A stretch of 28,141 nucleotides of DNA. It comes from JAXDBV01 sp034678415. GTDB taxonomy: Bacteria; Bacteroidota; Bacteroidia; Bacteroidales; VadinHA17. How positions within the stretch are numbered: the first letter of the stretch is position 1; each line of letters starts with the position of its first letter. Location: positions 1-28,141 of the forward strand of contig JAXDBV010000363.1 in assembly GCA_034678415.1 (NCBI GenBank), read 5' to 3'. Shown here piece after piece: positions 7,705 through 15,445 of this stretch. Under the pieces are notes generated by a model. That model saw only the letters and a program-made list of their open reading frames with translations, was not told the DNA's origin and did not search any database. Position numbers and translations under genes: made by a program.

Positions 7705-10065
7705 ATGAAAAGAACCATTCTGTCATTCGTCCTGACGGCAGTGATCATTACACTGCTGGTCATGGGTCTCCCTGCCGTTGCCCAGAAAAAGCCCGTTACT
7801 GACGGCCGGGTGAGGTTGCAGCTGTTCGATGAGCATCAGAGTATGAAGGAGTCATCGCCCTTCAAAGACCTGGCATGGCAATTCCTTGGCCCGACCAATA
7901 TCAGCGGCCGATGCACCGATGTGGAGGTGGTATCACCCAAAGGGAAAAGCTATACCCTCTATGCCGGAACGGCCTCAGGAGGGGTATGGAAAACCGTAAA
8001 TGAAGGCACCACATGGGTGCCCATTTTTGAGCAGGCTGCCTCTACCGCCATCGGGGATATCGCCCTTGATCCTTCGAACCCGGAGGTGTTATGGGTGGGA
8101 ACCGGCGAAGCCAATATCTTCAGAAGCTCGCAGACGGGCGCCGGTATATACAAAACCGCAGACGGCGGAAAGACATGGCAACACAAAGGGCTGGAAAACA
8201 GTGGTACCATTGCACGTATCCTCGTTGATCCGGCAAACAGCAACATTGTTTATGTGGCCGCTTCGGGAAGAGAATGGACACGTAATGCTGACAGGGGTGT
8301 TTTCAAAACTATCGACGGAGGGGAATCATGGGAAAAAATCTGTTTTGTTGATGATATGACCGGCTCCATTGACCTGGTGATGAACCCCCGTGACAGCCGC
8401 GTACTGTATGCCGCCTTCTGGCAGAGAATACGCAAGAAATGGAACGACCCGAGGAATGAGGAGGGCTACCGGGGCAGCGGGATCATGAAAACCACCGATG
8501 GCGGTAAGACCTGGAAACCGGTGAACAGCGGGTTGCCCGAAGCAAAATTCAGAGGCCGCATCGGAATCGATATCGCCCGCTCAAATCCCGATGTACTCTA
8601 TGCTTTTATCGATAATTATGAAATTTCACGATCCTATGACGACACCGAAACCGATGCATATGGCAGGCCCAGGGGCGGAATCATCAAGGGTGCCACCGTT
8701 TACCGTACCGGCAACGGGGCAGACTCGTGGGTACAGGTCAGCGGACTGACCGACGAGATGAAGCAGTACATGGAGAACCTCTCGGCAACCTATGGATGGG
8801 TCTTCGGACAGATACGCGTGGATCCGAACGATGAGAACACCATCTATACCATGGGCCTGTTCCTGAATGTGTCAACCGATGGAGGAAAAACTTTCAGGCG
8901 CCTGGAAGGGATGCATGTGGATCATCACGGCCTGTGGATCGATCCCGGCAACTCCTCCTACCTTTTTAACGCCAACGATGGCGGGGTGTGCGTCTCGTAT
9001 GATAAGGGGGCCAGCTGGCGCTGTTTCACCGATAACCTGCCGGCCGTCCAGTTCTTCAATATTACCTTCGACATGTCGGAACCGTTCCGGGTATACGGAT
9101 CCATACAGGATCATGGTAGTATGAGCGGCGTGGTCGACCTCCGCTATGGAAGGGATAAAATACCTGCCCAGCCTTTCGACTGGGCTCCGGGCGGAGAAGG
9201 AAGCAGTCATGCCATCGATCCGGAAAACCCCAATATTGTCTATGCCTCAGGATTCTATGGAAATATCTACCGCAGCGACCTGAGCAGGGAAGGACGACAG
9301 GGCATGAAAATGATCGTTCCCAGGGTATTCCCTGATGAACCTCCCCTGCGCGGACAATGGATAGCCCCATTCATCCTGTCATCCCATAATCCCAATATCA
9401 TTTACCTTGGCATGCAGTATGTCTTCCGTTCCACTGACCGGGGTGACACATGGGAAAGAATCAGTCCTGACCTCAGCTACAACAACCCGGAAACATCGGG
9501 AGATATCCCCTATCAGACCATCTTTTCCCTTTCGGAATCACCTCTGAAATACGGGTTGATATACGCCGGTACCGACGACTGTCGTGCTCATGTTACCCGT
9601 GACGGTGGCAAGACCTGGACGGAAATCACCGCCGGCCTGGCCAGGAATAAATGGATTTCGCACATCGTTGCCTCCCGGTATGATATGACTACGGTATACC
9701 TCACCCAAAACGGTAAACGGGATGATGATGCCGCACCTTACGTGTGGAAATCAACCGACTCAGGTAAAACATGGAAGGATATTTCGGGGAATATCCCACT
9801 GGGCCCGGTGAATGTCATACGCGAGGATCCTGTTGACAGGAATATCCTATATGTGGGGACCGATGTGGGGGTATATGTAAGCAAGGATGGAGGGGCATCC
9901 TGGAAGGTGCTGGGCAACCTGGCTTCCACCTATGTGCATGATCTCATCATCCACCCGAGGGATAATATTATTGTCATTGCGACGCACGGCCGCGGTATGT
10001 GGGCCATGGATGCCGATGCGGTGAACGGAGGAAGACGGTCATTTCGCAGGAATTATGAAGACTGA
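7705..10065 (+). CDS. Secreted Asp-box (BNR) repeat propeller protein, sortilin/VPS10-like
   Basis: This 786-residue protein starts with a signal peptide (about 1-27, hydrophobic core then AVAQ). The rest is a beta-propeller marked by ten Asp-box turns (S/T-x-D-x-G-x-T-W type): near 99-104, 152-158, 203-209, 264-270, 391-397, 432-438, 577-583, 632-638, 684-690 and 727-733. The count and spacing fit the ten-bladed or double propellers of the sortilin/VPS10-like and 'glycosyl hydrolase' BNR families. I see no sialidase RIP motif or arginine triad, so enzyme activity is not supported. There is no obvious C-terminal sorting domain; the protein ends soon after the last blade. Role is unknown: an exported binding or scaffold protein is the safest reading. 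Transcribed alone and convergent with the next gene. Confidence 0.85.
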   Translation: MKRTILSFVLTAVIITLLVMGLPAVAQKKPVTDGRVRLQLFDEHQSMKESSPFKDLAWQFLGPTNISGRCTDVEVVSPKGKSYTLYAGTASGGVWKTVNEGTTWVPIFEQAASTAIGDIALDPSNPEVLWVGTGEANIFRSSQTGAGIYKTADGGKTWQHKGLENSGTIARILVDPANSNIVYVAASGREWTRNADRGVFKTIDGGESWEKICFVDDMTGSIDLVMNPRDSRVLYAAFWQRIRKKWNDPRNEEGYRGSGIMKTTDGGKTWKPVNSGLPEAKFRGRIGIDIARSNPDVLYAFIDNYEISRSYDDTETDAYGRPRGGIIKGATVYRTGNGADSWVQVSGLTDEMKQYMENLSATYGWVFGQIRVDPNDENTIYTMGLFLNVSTDGGKTFRRLEGMHVDHHGLWIDPGNSSYLFNANDGGVCVSYDKGASWRCFTDNLPAVQFFNITFDMSEPFRVYGSIQDHGSMSGVVDLRYGRDKIPAQPFDWAPGGEGSSHAIDPENPNIVYASGFYGNIYRSDLSREGRQGMKMIVPRVFPDEPPLRGQWIAPFILSSHNPNIIYLGMQYVFRSTDRGDTWERISPDLSYNNPETSGDIPYQTIFSLSESPLKYGLIYAGTDDCRAHVTRDGGKTWTEITAGLARNKWISHIVASRYDMTTVYLTQNGKRDDDAAPYVWKSTDSGKTWKDISGNIPLGPVNVIREDPVDRNILYVGTDVGVYVSKDGGASWKVLGNLASTYVHDLIIHPRDNIIVIATHGRGMWAMDADAVNGGRRSFRRNYED

Positions 10066-10073
10066 AATAATCC

Positions 10074-10119
10074 GTTTCCCTGACTCAGGAAACAATCGTA
10101 CAAAAATTATATAATTTTT
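10074..10119. terminator. Palindromic region between convergent genes, probable bidirectional terminator
   Basis: GTTTCC (10074-10079) and GGAAAC (10088-10093) form a 6-bp stem 8 bases after the propeller stop. It is followed by an 18-base perfect palindrome made only of A and T (10102-10119), which ends in T residues on either strand. A third palindrome, TAATTACGTAATTA, lies at 10140-10153. Termination for both converging genes is the simplest role. Confidence 0.5.
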
Positions 10120-10196
10120 TACGGAGGGAATTCAATAATTAATTACGTAATTACTGCCTGTATGCATCATTCTGAGGGCAAAGCACAGGGTAATGG

Positions 10197-11270
10197 TTAA
10201 ATACTGTCGTACAATATATTCACCCACGTCATCCATGTGCCGCTGATGGAATTATAAATTCCCCCCCAGTCGTTGTTTGCGGGTGTGGTGGCATTACGGT
10301 CGCCGTTGGTATCACCTCCGTGGGCATCATCTCTCCAGGAGGTAAAGAACACGTCCGTTCCGTCATAATTATTCAGTGCAGCAGGGCCCTGGACCAGGAA
10401 GAGATAACTTCCCGCTTTGAATTTCAGTACCACATGATCAGCCAGGGTGAGAGTCCCTTCCGCATCAATCTGCCAGTCTGCATCATCAATCACGTAAGGC
10501 ACTTCGTCTTCTCCCCATGACAGCGCGGAAGCGACAGCAGTAGTATATACAAAGATACCGTTATACTGGTTGATTACCGACACATTATCAGGATTATGAA
10601 ACAGGTTTGAATGATCCAGGTCAAACTGGTCATTGACGGAAAGAGGTTGGATATTATCAAAAAAAACATTATTCTGTATCACGGTGCCTGCTCCCGCCCC
10701 TGATGCATCGAGAGCCCCATACCGGCCTGAGGCATCACCACCGTCGTTATGGGCAAACAGGCAATACCTGACAGTGGCGACCGACCCTGATCCGATGGAC
10801 AGGGAGCTGGTATTTGTGCCGTTCCCTCCATATAAAAACCGGCAATATTCAAAAACCGAACCGTTGCGACCGTTGGTGCTTACACATCCCCAGTCCTTCC
10901 TCCCGGGCTGAGTGGTACCGTCATCCTTATTGGTATCGCCCCCGTTTTCGTCGTCCCTGTAAGAAGTAAAGATGACAGGTCTGTCGGCTGTACCCCGGGC
11001 AACGATGATCCCTGAGCCATCAAGCGTTAGGTACGCTCCCCTCGACGGATGAAACTTGATGACAGCACCGGCCTGAATGGTCAGAGTGCTTTTCACACGA
11101 AAATCACCGGCCCTGATCACATAAACCTTATCACCGTCCCAGGTGGTGGCCGCATCAATATCGCCTTCAATACTCACCACATCGGAATCAGTATCATCAT
11201 CCTTTTGGCAGGAAGACATGATGAGCACAAAAGGGAAGAAAAGGGATAAGAGGAGTTTCGGCGTTTTCAT
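10197..11270 (-). CDS. Beta-helix-type surface lipoprotein with duplicated GGDTN module
   Basis: This 357-residue lipoprotein has a type II signal peptide and lipobox MSSC (C21), followed by aspartates (KDDDTDSD), a pattern linked to surface export of lipoproteins in Bacteroidota. The body reads as right-handed beta-helix: short strands, many Gly, Asn and Ser, and lines such as SVFEYCRFLYGGNG. A module of about 85 residues occurs twice (about 43-129 and 251-338); each copy contains an FTS(Y/W)RDD..GGDTN motif (101-114 and 309-322) with closely spaced acidic residues that could bind calcium, then DWG. The second copy is followed by only about 20 residues, so the protein may be shortened. No polysaccharide-degradation genes are nearby and no catalytic residues can be named. 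A 17-bp hairpin abuts its start. Confidence 0.8.
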   Translation of the reverse strand: MKTPKLLLSLFFPFVLIMSSCQKDDDTDSDVVSIEGDIDAATTWDGDKVYVIRAGDFRVKSTLTIQAGAVIKFHPSRGAYLTLDGSGIIVARGTADRPVIFTSYRDDENGGDTNKDDGTTQPGRKDWGCVSTNGRNGSVFEYCRFLYGGNGTNTSSLSIGSGSVATVRYCLFAHNDGGDASGRYGALDASGAGAGTVIQNNVFFDNIQPLSVNDQFDLDHSNLFHNPDNVSVINQYNGIFVYTTAVASALSWGEDEVPYVIDDADWQIDAEGTLTLADHVVLKFKAGSYLFLVQGPAALNNYDGTDVFFTSWRDDAHGGDTNGDRNATTPANNDWGGIYNSISGTWMTWVNILYDSI

Positions 11271-11273
11271 GAT

Positions 11274-11290
11274 CCTGTTTGTTAAACAGG
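11274..11290 (-). promoter_or_regulatory. Perfect inverted repeat immediately upstream of the beta-helix lipoprotein start
   Basis: CCTGTTT (11274-11280) and AAACAGG (11284-11290) are a perfect 7-bp inverted repeat around GTT. On the coding strand it ends three bases before the ATG, where a ribosome would bind. It could be an mRNA hairpin controlling translation or a DNA operator. Symmetry and position are seen; function is inferred. Confidence 0.45.
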
Positions 11291-11475
11291 CATAATATAA
11301 TTATACGTCAGACAGATCAATTGGTTACGCTCCGCAAGGCGATAACACGCTTCTACCAATGGAACAGGATCAATATTGGAGGTTCACGGTAACGAAAATA
11401 ACCGGTGAAGTTCCGGTCATTAGTGCATCGATGGTTGTGTCAGCCCTTTGGGTGATGAGCGGGCATCCGGTATTC

Positions 11476-12117
11476 TTATCTGAAAATATTGTATCCGATG
11501 CGCAGGCCGGTAATAACCCATGAATCGTTCTTACCATACGACCTGTCGTATTCAACATAGGGTGAAAGAACGAACCGTTTGCCGAGCAGCTGCTGGTATT
11601 TGATCCCGGCACAATAGTAAACATAAGACTCCCCTGTTTCCAAATCCTGTGATTTCAGGCGCATGAGGCTGAAATAGGGAGCAATGTCGGAAGACCGGGT
11701 AAGGTATATGTGGTATGACAGGCTCTCGAAGCTGAGGATCATCAGGGCGAGTGAAGCAAGACATCCTTCCAGGTCGGTTCCGTATTCATCGCCGAATCCT
11801 ATGCCCATTCCTCCGGATAAAAGTAGCTTTATGAGAAAAATCCCGATGATCCCGGGATTCATATGCATATAATCATCACCCAGCATGAAGGTGCCATTCA
11901 TGCTCAGCCGCGGCAGAAGGAACAATTCAACATCAACCCCTCCGGTGATCAATGATCGTCCGTTGACATGATAAACATAATTCGGGGACAGGTTCACTGA
12001 CCAGATTCCCGACTGATGGATTGACGGCCGTAACCTGGCCGGGGCGAGAGTATCTTGTGAGTTCCCCGGGAAGGTGAACAGGAGAAAGAGCGTAATAGTC
12101 AACAGGTGGCGTAACAT
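11476..12117 (-). CDS. Probable outer-membrane beta-barrel protein, unknown function
   Basis: I do not recognise a named family. The 213-residue product has a signal peptide (about 1-20, hydrophobic core then GNSQ), then alternating hydrophobic and polar stretches with many Tyr, Gly and Leu, such as SVNLSPNYVYHV, GGVDVELFLLPRLSMNGTFMLG, YVYYCAGIKYQQLLG and SWVITGLRIGYNIF. These fit amphipathic strands of a small barrel of about eight strands, with a C-terminus ending near an aromatic residue. The spacing and predicted exported nature suggest an outer-membrane protein. The neighbouring lipoprotein gene lies about 200 bases downstream on the same strand, so co-expression is possible but unproven. 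Alternative: another periplasmic beta-rich protein. Confidence 0.65.
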   Translation of the reverse strand: MLRHLLTITLFLLFTFPGNSQDTLAPARLRPSIHQSGIWSVNLSPNYVYHVNGRSLITGGVDVELFLLPRLSMNGTFMLGDDYMHMNPGIIGIFLIKLLLSGGMGIGFGDEYGTDLEGCLASLALMILSFESLSYHIYLTRSSDIAPYFSLMRLKSQDLETGESYVYYCAGIKYQQLLGKRFVLSPYVEYDRSYGKNDSWVITGLRIGYNIFR

Positions 12118-12487
12118 TTTTGTAATTTTAGGGGTGTAATGAGATTAAATGTAGTCAAAATAATGCAATTATTCCGGATGACATTCGGTTATTTCTACAC
12201 TGTTTATACGATCCCGGCAGCCATGATTTCTTACCCGATGGTATTTATAAATCCTTCAGGTTATGAAGACAAGGTCCCTGCGCTTTTTCGTAAGCATATA
12301 CATGACATGAAGCTTAACAGCCTTCCATATCGATGGTTCCTTACATACAATATGGAAAAAGGCCGGCACGATCGACCTGATCCGATTTGTCGGAGAATCC
12401 TGGTACCGGATGTGAAAGCAGGAGATTAACAGTTTGTTTAAAGTAGCAAACAGCCATTCAGAGGATAAAACGACAAACATATTGCAC
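12118..12487. other. Intergenic region, no convincing gene
   Basis: This stretch separates the minus-strand barrel gene from the plus-strand membrane protein. It can encode a 96-residue plus-strand peptide (12139-12429) and a 79-residue minus-strand peptide (12256-12495). Neither has a recognisable domain, signal or conserved-looking pattern, so I do not call them. The repeat GTTTG (12433-12437) and CAAAC (12447-12451) near the right end is weak. A promoter for each flanking gene should lie here, but no exact TAnnTTTG is present. Confidence 0.5.
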
Positions 12488-12991
12488 ATGAGCAAGTTAC
12501 TTTATAGGGAACAACAAGCTTTCCGTCAGCCCATACTGATCATTCTCTTCTCAGGGATGAATATCCTGTGGCTGGCCGGTATCATACAGCAAGTCATCCT
12601 CAACAAGCCTTTCGGCACAAATCCCGCCAGTGATCCGGGACTGATCATCATTGCCGTGGTCATCATCGTTATGACAATCCTTTTTTTCCGGATCCGGATG
12701 ATAACAGAAGTCCGCAATGACGGTGTTTATTACCGTTTCACCCTGTTCCAGGGAAAGTTCAGGGTGATAACACAGCCGGAAATCAAGACCTGTGAGAAGG
12801 TGATCTTTCACCCGCTGAAGGAATATGGCGGATGGGGCATCAAGAGAAAGAGCAGGAATGATATTGCATACAGTGTGAGCGGAAACAGTGGAATCCGCTT
12901 TATGCTGTACTCGGGCAAGACCGTTCTGATCGGCACTCAGAGGCCCGATTTTTTTTATGGTTCTGTACAAAGTATGATGAAAAGATCCTGA
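12488..12991 (+). CDS. Small two-helix membrane protein with a bacterial PH-like C-terminal domain
   Basis: This 167-residue product has a short cytoplasmic start, two hydrophobic segments (about 14-37 and 51-70), and a beta-rich C-terminal part (about 72-155) with EVRNDGVYYRFTLFQ, GGWGIKRKSRNDIAYSVSG and GKTVLIGTQRP. That layout, two helices followed by a domain ending in a 'VLIGTQ' strand, resembles bacterial PH-like membrane proteins of unknown function. I start at the ATG at 12488; an in-frame TTG at 12434 would add 18 polar residues and is less likely. It lies 47 bases ahead of gpsA on the same strand and may be its operon partner. No function is assigned. Confidence 0.7.
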   Translation: MSKLLYREQQAFRQPILIILFSGMNILWLAGIIQQVILNKPFGTNPASDPGLIIIAVVIIVMTILFFRIRMITEVRNDGVYYRFTLFQGKFRVITQPEIKTCEKVIFHPLKEYGGWGIKRKSRNDIAYSVSGNSGIRFMLYSGKTVLIGTQRPDFFYGSVQSMMKRS

Positions 12992-13038
12992 GACACTATA
13001 TGAACCTGTACCTGATATCAAGAAGAAGATAAATTACC

Positions 13039-14034
13039 ATGACCGGAAAAAAACGCATTGCCATGATTGGCGGGGGGAGCTGGGGAACGGCTCTGACAAA
13101 GGTGTTGCTGCAGAACAATAACCGTATCCACTGGTACATGCGCAACCGTGAGAATATTGACTTCATAAAAAAGTATCATCACAATCCCAATTACCTCAGT
13201 TCAATACTCCTCGACACCGGCAGGATCGCATTTCATGATAACCTGAATGATACGATCCGGGAAGGAGACATATTGATATTTGCCATTCCTTCCGCTTTCC
13301 TCCACGATGTGCTAGCCGCTGCCAACATATGTCTGAAGCAAAAAAGGGTAGTATCAGCCGTCAAGGGGATTATTCCCGGTCATAAACTGATCCTGTCGGA
13401 TTATTTCAGCAGGGTATGGAATGTGGATCCCGTTGACTACTGTATGATTACGGGACCTTCGCACTCCGAGGAGGTGGCGCTGGAGCGCCTGACCTATCTC
13501 ACCATAGCCTGCCGTAACAGCGCTACTGCTGTTGAGATTGCTCACCTGTTTCGTTGTCATTATGTCAGGACAGCTATCAGTGATGATGTTGCCGGGATGG
13601 AATATGCTGCAGTGATGAAGAACATTTATGCTATGGCGGTAGGCATTGCTCACGGGTTAGGCTATGGAGACAATTTCCTGGCGGTGCTGGTGGCTAATGC
13701 GGCGCAGGAAATGAAGAACTTCCTCCACAGCGTCTATCCGGTCCTCCGTGATATCAAATGTTCTGCATACCTGGGAGATCTTATTGTTACAGCCTATTCA
13801 CAATTCAGCAGGAATCGTATCTTTGGGACCATGATAGGAAAAGGATACAGTATCCGTGCCGCACGGGTGGAGATGAATATGGTTGCGGAAGGATATTATG
13901 CCGTGCAGCCCGTTATGGACATAAACCGGCAATACCAGGTATCCCTTCCTATTGTTGAGGCGGTCAACAACATATTATTTAAAGAAGGTTCACCGGCGGT
14001 TGAATTCCGGCGCTTGTCCGAACTGATCAACTAA
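13039..14034 (+). CDS. gpsA: NAD(P)H-dependent glycerol-3-phosphate dehydrogenase
   Basis: GpsA reduces dihydroxyacetone phosphate to sn-glycerol 3-phosphate, the backbone of phospholipids. The 331-residue protein starts with a Rossmann fold with GGGSWGTA (11-18) and keeps the two conserved lysines in SAVKGI (K109) and VMKN (K194, the catalytic position), plus SRNR (257-260), whose Arg-Asn pair contacts substrate phosphate in the family. The C-terminal all-helical domain is complete and length is normal. It is 19 bases upstream of pgi and likely co-transcribed, linking sugar phosphates with lipid precursor synthesis. The start ATG directly precedes the Rossmann strand. Confidence 0.96.
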   Translation: MTGKKRIAMIGGGSWGTALTKVLLQNNNRIHWYMRNRENIDFIKKYHHNPNYLSSILLDTGRIAFHDNLNDTIREGDILIFAIPSAFLHDVLAAANICLKQKRVVSAVKGIIPGHKLILSDYFSRVWNVDPVDYCMITGPSHSEEVALERLTYLTIACRNSATAVEIAHLFRCHYVRTAISDDVAGMEYAAVMKNIYAMAVGIAHGLGYGDNFLAVLVANAAQEMKNFLHSVYPVLRDIKCSAYLGDLIVTAYSQFSRNRIFGTMIGKGYSIRAARVEMNMVAEGYYAVQPVMDINRQYQVSLPIVEAVNNILFKEGSPAVEFRRLSELIN

Positions 14035-14053
14035 CATCAAGAATATCAACACC

Positions 14054-15400
14054 ATGGAAAACCTGAACATTATCACAAAACACCTGGTTCCTTTTATTTC
14101 AGAGGAAGAGATCGCGAGCCAGGAGCCGGTCATCATGCAGCATTTGGAAGCCATGCATGCCAGGACAGGCAGGGGTAGTGATTTTCTTGGCTGGCTCAAC
14201 CTGCCTTCATCGGTCACTGGAGAAGAGCTGGAACGAATCACGCGCCTGGCGTCGGAATGGAAGGAAGAGATTGACCTGCTGGTGGTCGTGGGTATCGGAG
14301 GATCCTATCTTGGCGCCAAATGTGTGATCGAGGCTCTGTCGCACACCTTCAGCCATCTGATCATGCCGGGTCAGTATCCCCTGGTGTTGTTTGCCGGCCA
14401 GAACCTCAGTGAGGATTACATGGTCGACCTGCTGGAACTGCTCGATCACATGTCGTACGGTATCGTGGTTATCTCCAAATCCGGAACCACTACCGAACCG
14501 GCCATTGCCTTCCGTATACTGAAGAACCATCTTGAAGAACGGGAGGGTATTGAAACGGCAAGGAAACGGATCATTGCCATCACCGACAGGAGCAAGGGAG
14601 CGCTCCGTCAGATGGCCGGTAAAGAGGGATATACCACGTTTGTCATCCCCGACGATATCGGCGGGCGGTACAGTGTACTCACCCCCGTGGGACTCATCCC
14701 CATTGCCATGGCCGGTTTTGACATTAAGAACTTGGTGAAGGGTGCACAACGCATGGAAGAACTGACCGGTCCGGATACAGCCTTCCCACATAATCCGGCC
14801 GCCCGCTATGCAGCAGCACGCAACGCCCTATACAGGAAAGGAAAAACAACGGAAATACTTGTGAACTACCAGCCAAAGCTGCACTTCTTTTCAGAGTGGT
14901 GGAAGCAGCTGTTCGGGGAGAGTGAGGGGAAGGAAGGCAAAGGGATCTTTCCGGCCAGCGTCGACTTTACCACCGATCTGCATTCGCTGGGACAATATAT
15001 CCAGGAAGGACTGAGGAATATTTTTGAGACGGTGATCTCGGTGAAGGAACCGGAAAATAAGCTGGTGATACCCCGGGACAAGAATAACCTCGACCAGCTG
15101 AACTACCTCGCGGGGAAGAGAATTGATGAAGTGAACAAGATGGCGGAGATGGGCGCATTGATCGCCCACATCGACGGTGGTGTCCCCAATATCAGTATTG
15201 AGATAGAGCGCATCAGCGAATACAGCCTTGGCCAGCTAATCTATTTCTTTGAGAAAGCTTGCGCTGTAAGCGGTTATGCCTTGGGAGTCAATCCTTTCGA
15301 CCAGCCGGGGGTGGAAGCCTACAAAAAGAATATGTTTGCTCTCCTGGGCAAGCCCGGCTTTGAAAAGGAAGGCCAGGAACTATGGAAACGGTTGAAATAG
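14054..15400 (+). CDS. pgi: Glucose-6-phosphate isomerase
   Basis: Pgi interconverts glucose 6-phosphate and fructose 6-phosphate in glycolysis and gluconeogenesis. The 448-residue protein has VVVGIGGSYLGAK (77-89), the sugar-phosphate-binding SKSGTTTEPA (141-150), GGRYSVLTPVGL (203-214) and the signature-like SVDFTTDLHSLGQYIQEG, which includes the region of the catalytic glutamate. The length is that of the short bacterial type (about 450), not the about 550-residue E. coli/eukaryotic type. It follows gpsA by 19 bases. Its TAG stop is inside an inverted repeat shared with the stop of the convergent downstream gene. Confidence 0.97.
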   Translation: MENLNIITKHLVPFISEEEIASQEPVIMQHLEAMHARTGRGSDFLGWLNLPSSVTGEELERITRLASEWKEEIDLLVVVGIGGSYLGAKCVIEALSHTFSHLIMPGQYPLVLFAGQNLSEDYMVDLLELLDHMSYGIVVISKSGTTTEPAIAFRILKNHLEEREGIETARKRIIAITDRSKGALRQMAGKEGYTTFVIPDDIGGRYSVLTPVGLIPIAMAGFDIKNLVKGAQRMEELTGPDTAFPHNPAARYAAARNALYRKGKTTEILVNYQPKLHFFSEWWKQLFGESEGKEGKGIFPASVDFTTDLHSLGQYIQEGLRNIFETVISVKEPENKLVIPRDKNNLDQLNYLAGKRIDEVNKMAEMGALIAHIDGGVPNISIEIERISEYSLGQLIYFFEKACAVSGYALGVNPFDQPGVEAYKKNMFALLGKPGFEKEGQELWKRLK

Positions 15401-15445
15401 CGGAGAAGGATCGTCCCGCTCCACGCACAGGAAGCAGCTATTTCA
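15393..15445. repeat. 9-bp inverted repeat spanning both stop codons of convergent genes
   Basis: TGAAATAGC (15393-15401) and GCTATTTCA (15437-15445) are perfect inverted copies 35 bases apart. The left arm contains the pgi TAG stop and the right arm the TAG stop of the convergent GTPase gene. With only 37 bases between the genes it may act as the shared terminator, but the loop is long and no T run follows. Confidence 0.45.

Noticed and set aside
10140..10153. TAATTACGTAATTA palindrome as a possible attachment or regulatory site
   Set aside because: AT-rich palindromes are common in AT-rich intergenic DNA. No integrase or tRNA is near, so I count it only as part of the terminator region.
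11370..11624. An 84-residue minus-strand frame overlapping the end of the barrel gene
   Set aside because: It overlaps the barrel gene in another frame for most of its length and has no recognisable features, so it is likely a chance frame.
12139..12429. A 96-residue plus-strand frame in the gap before the PH-like membrane protein
   Set aside because: There is no domain, convincing signal peptide or promoter box, and no similarity I recognise. It could be a real small gene, but I cannot support it.
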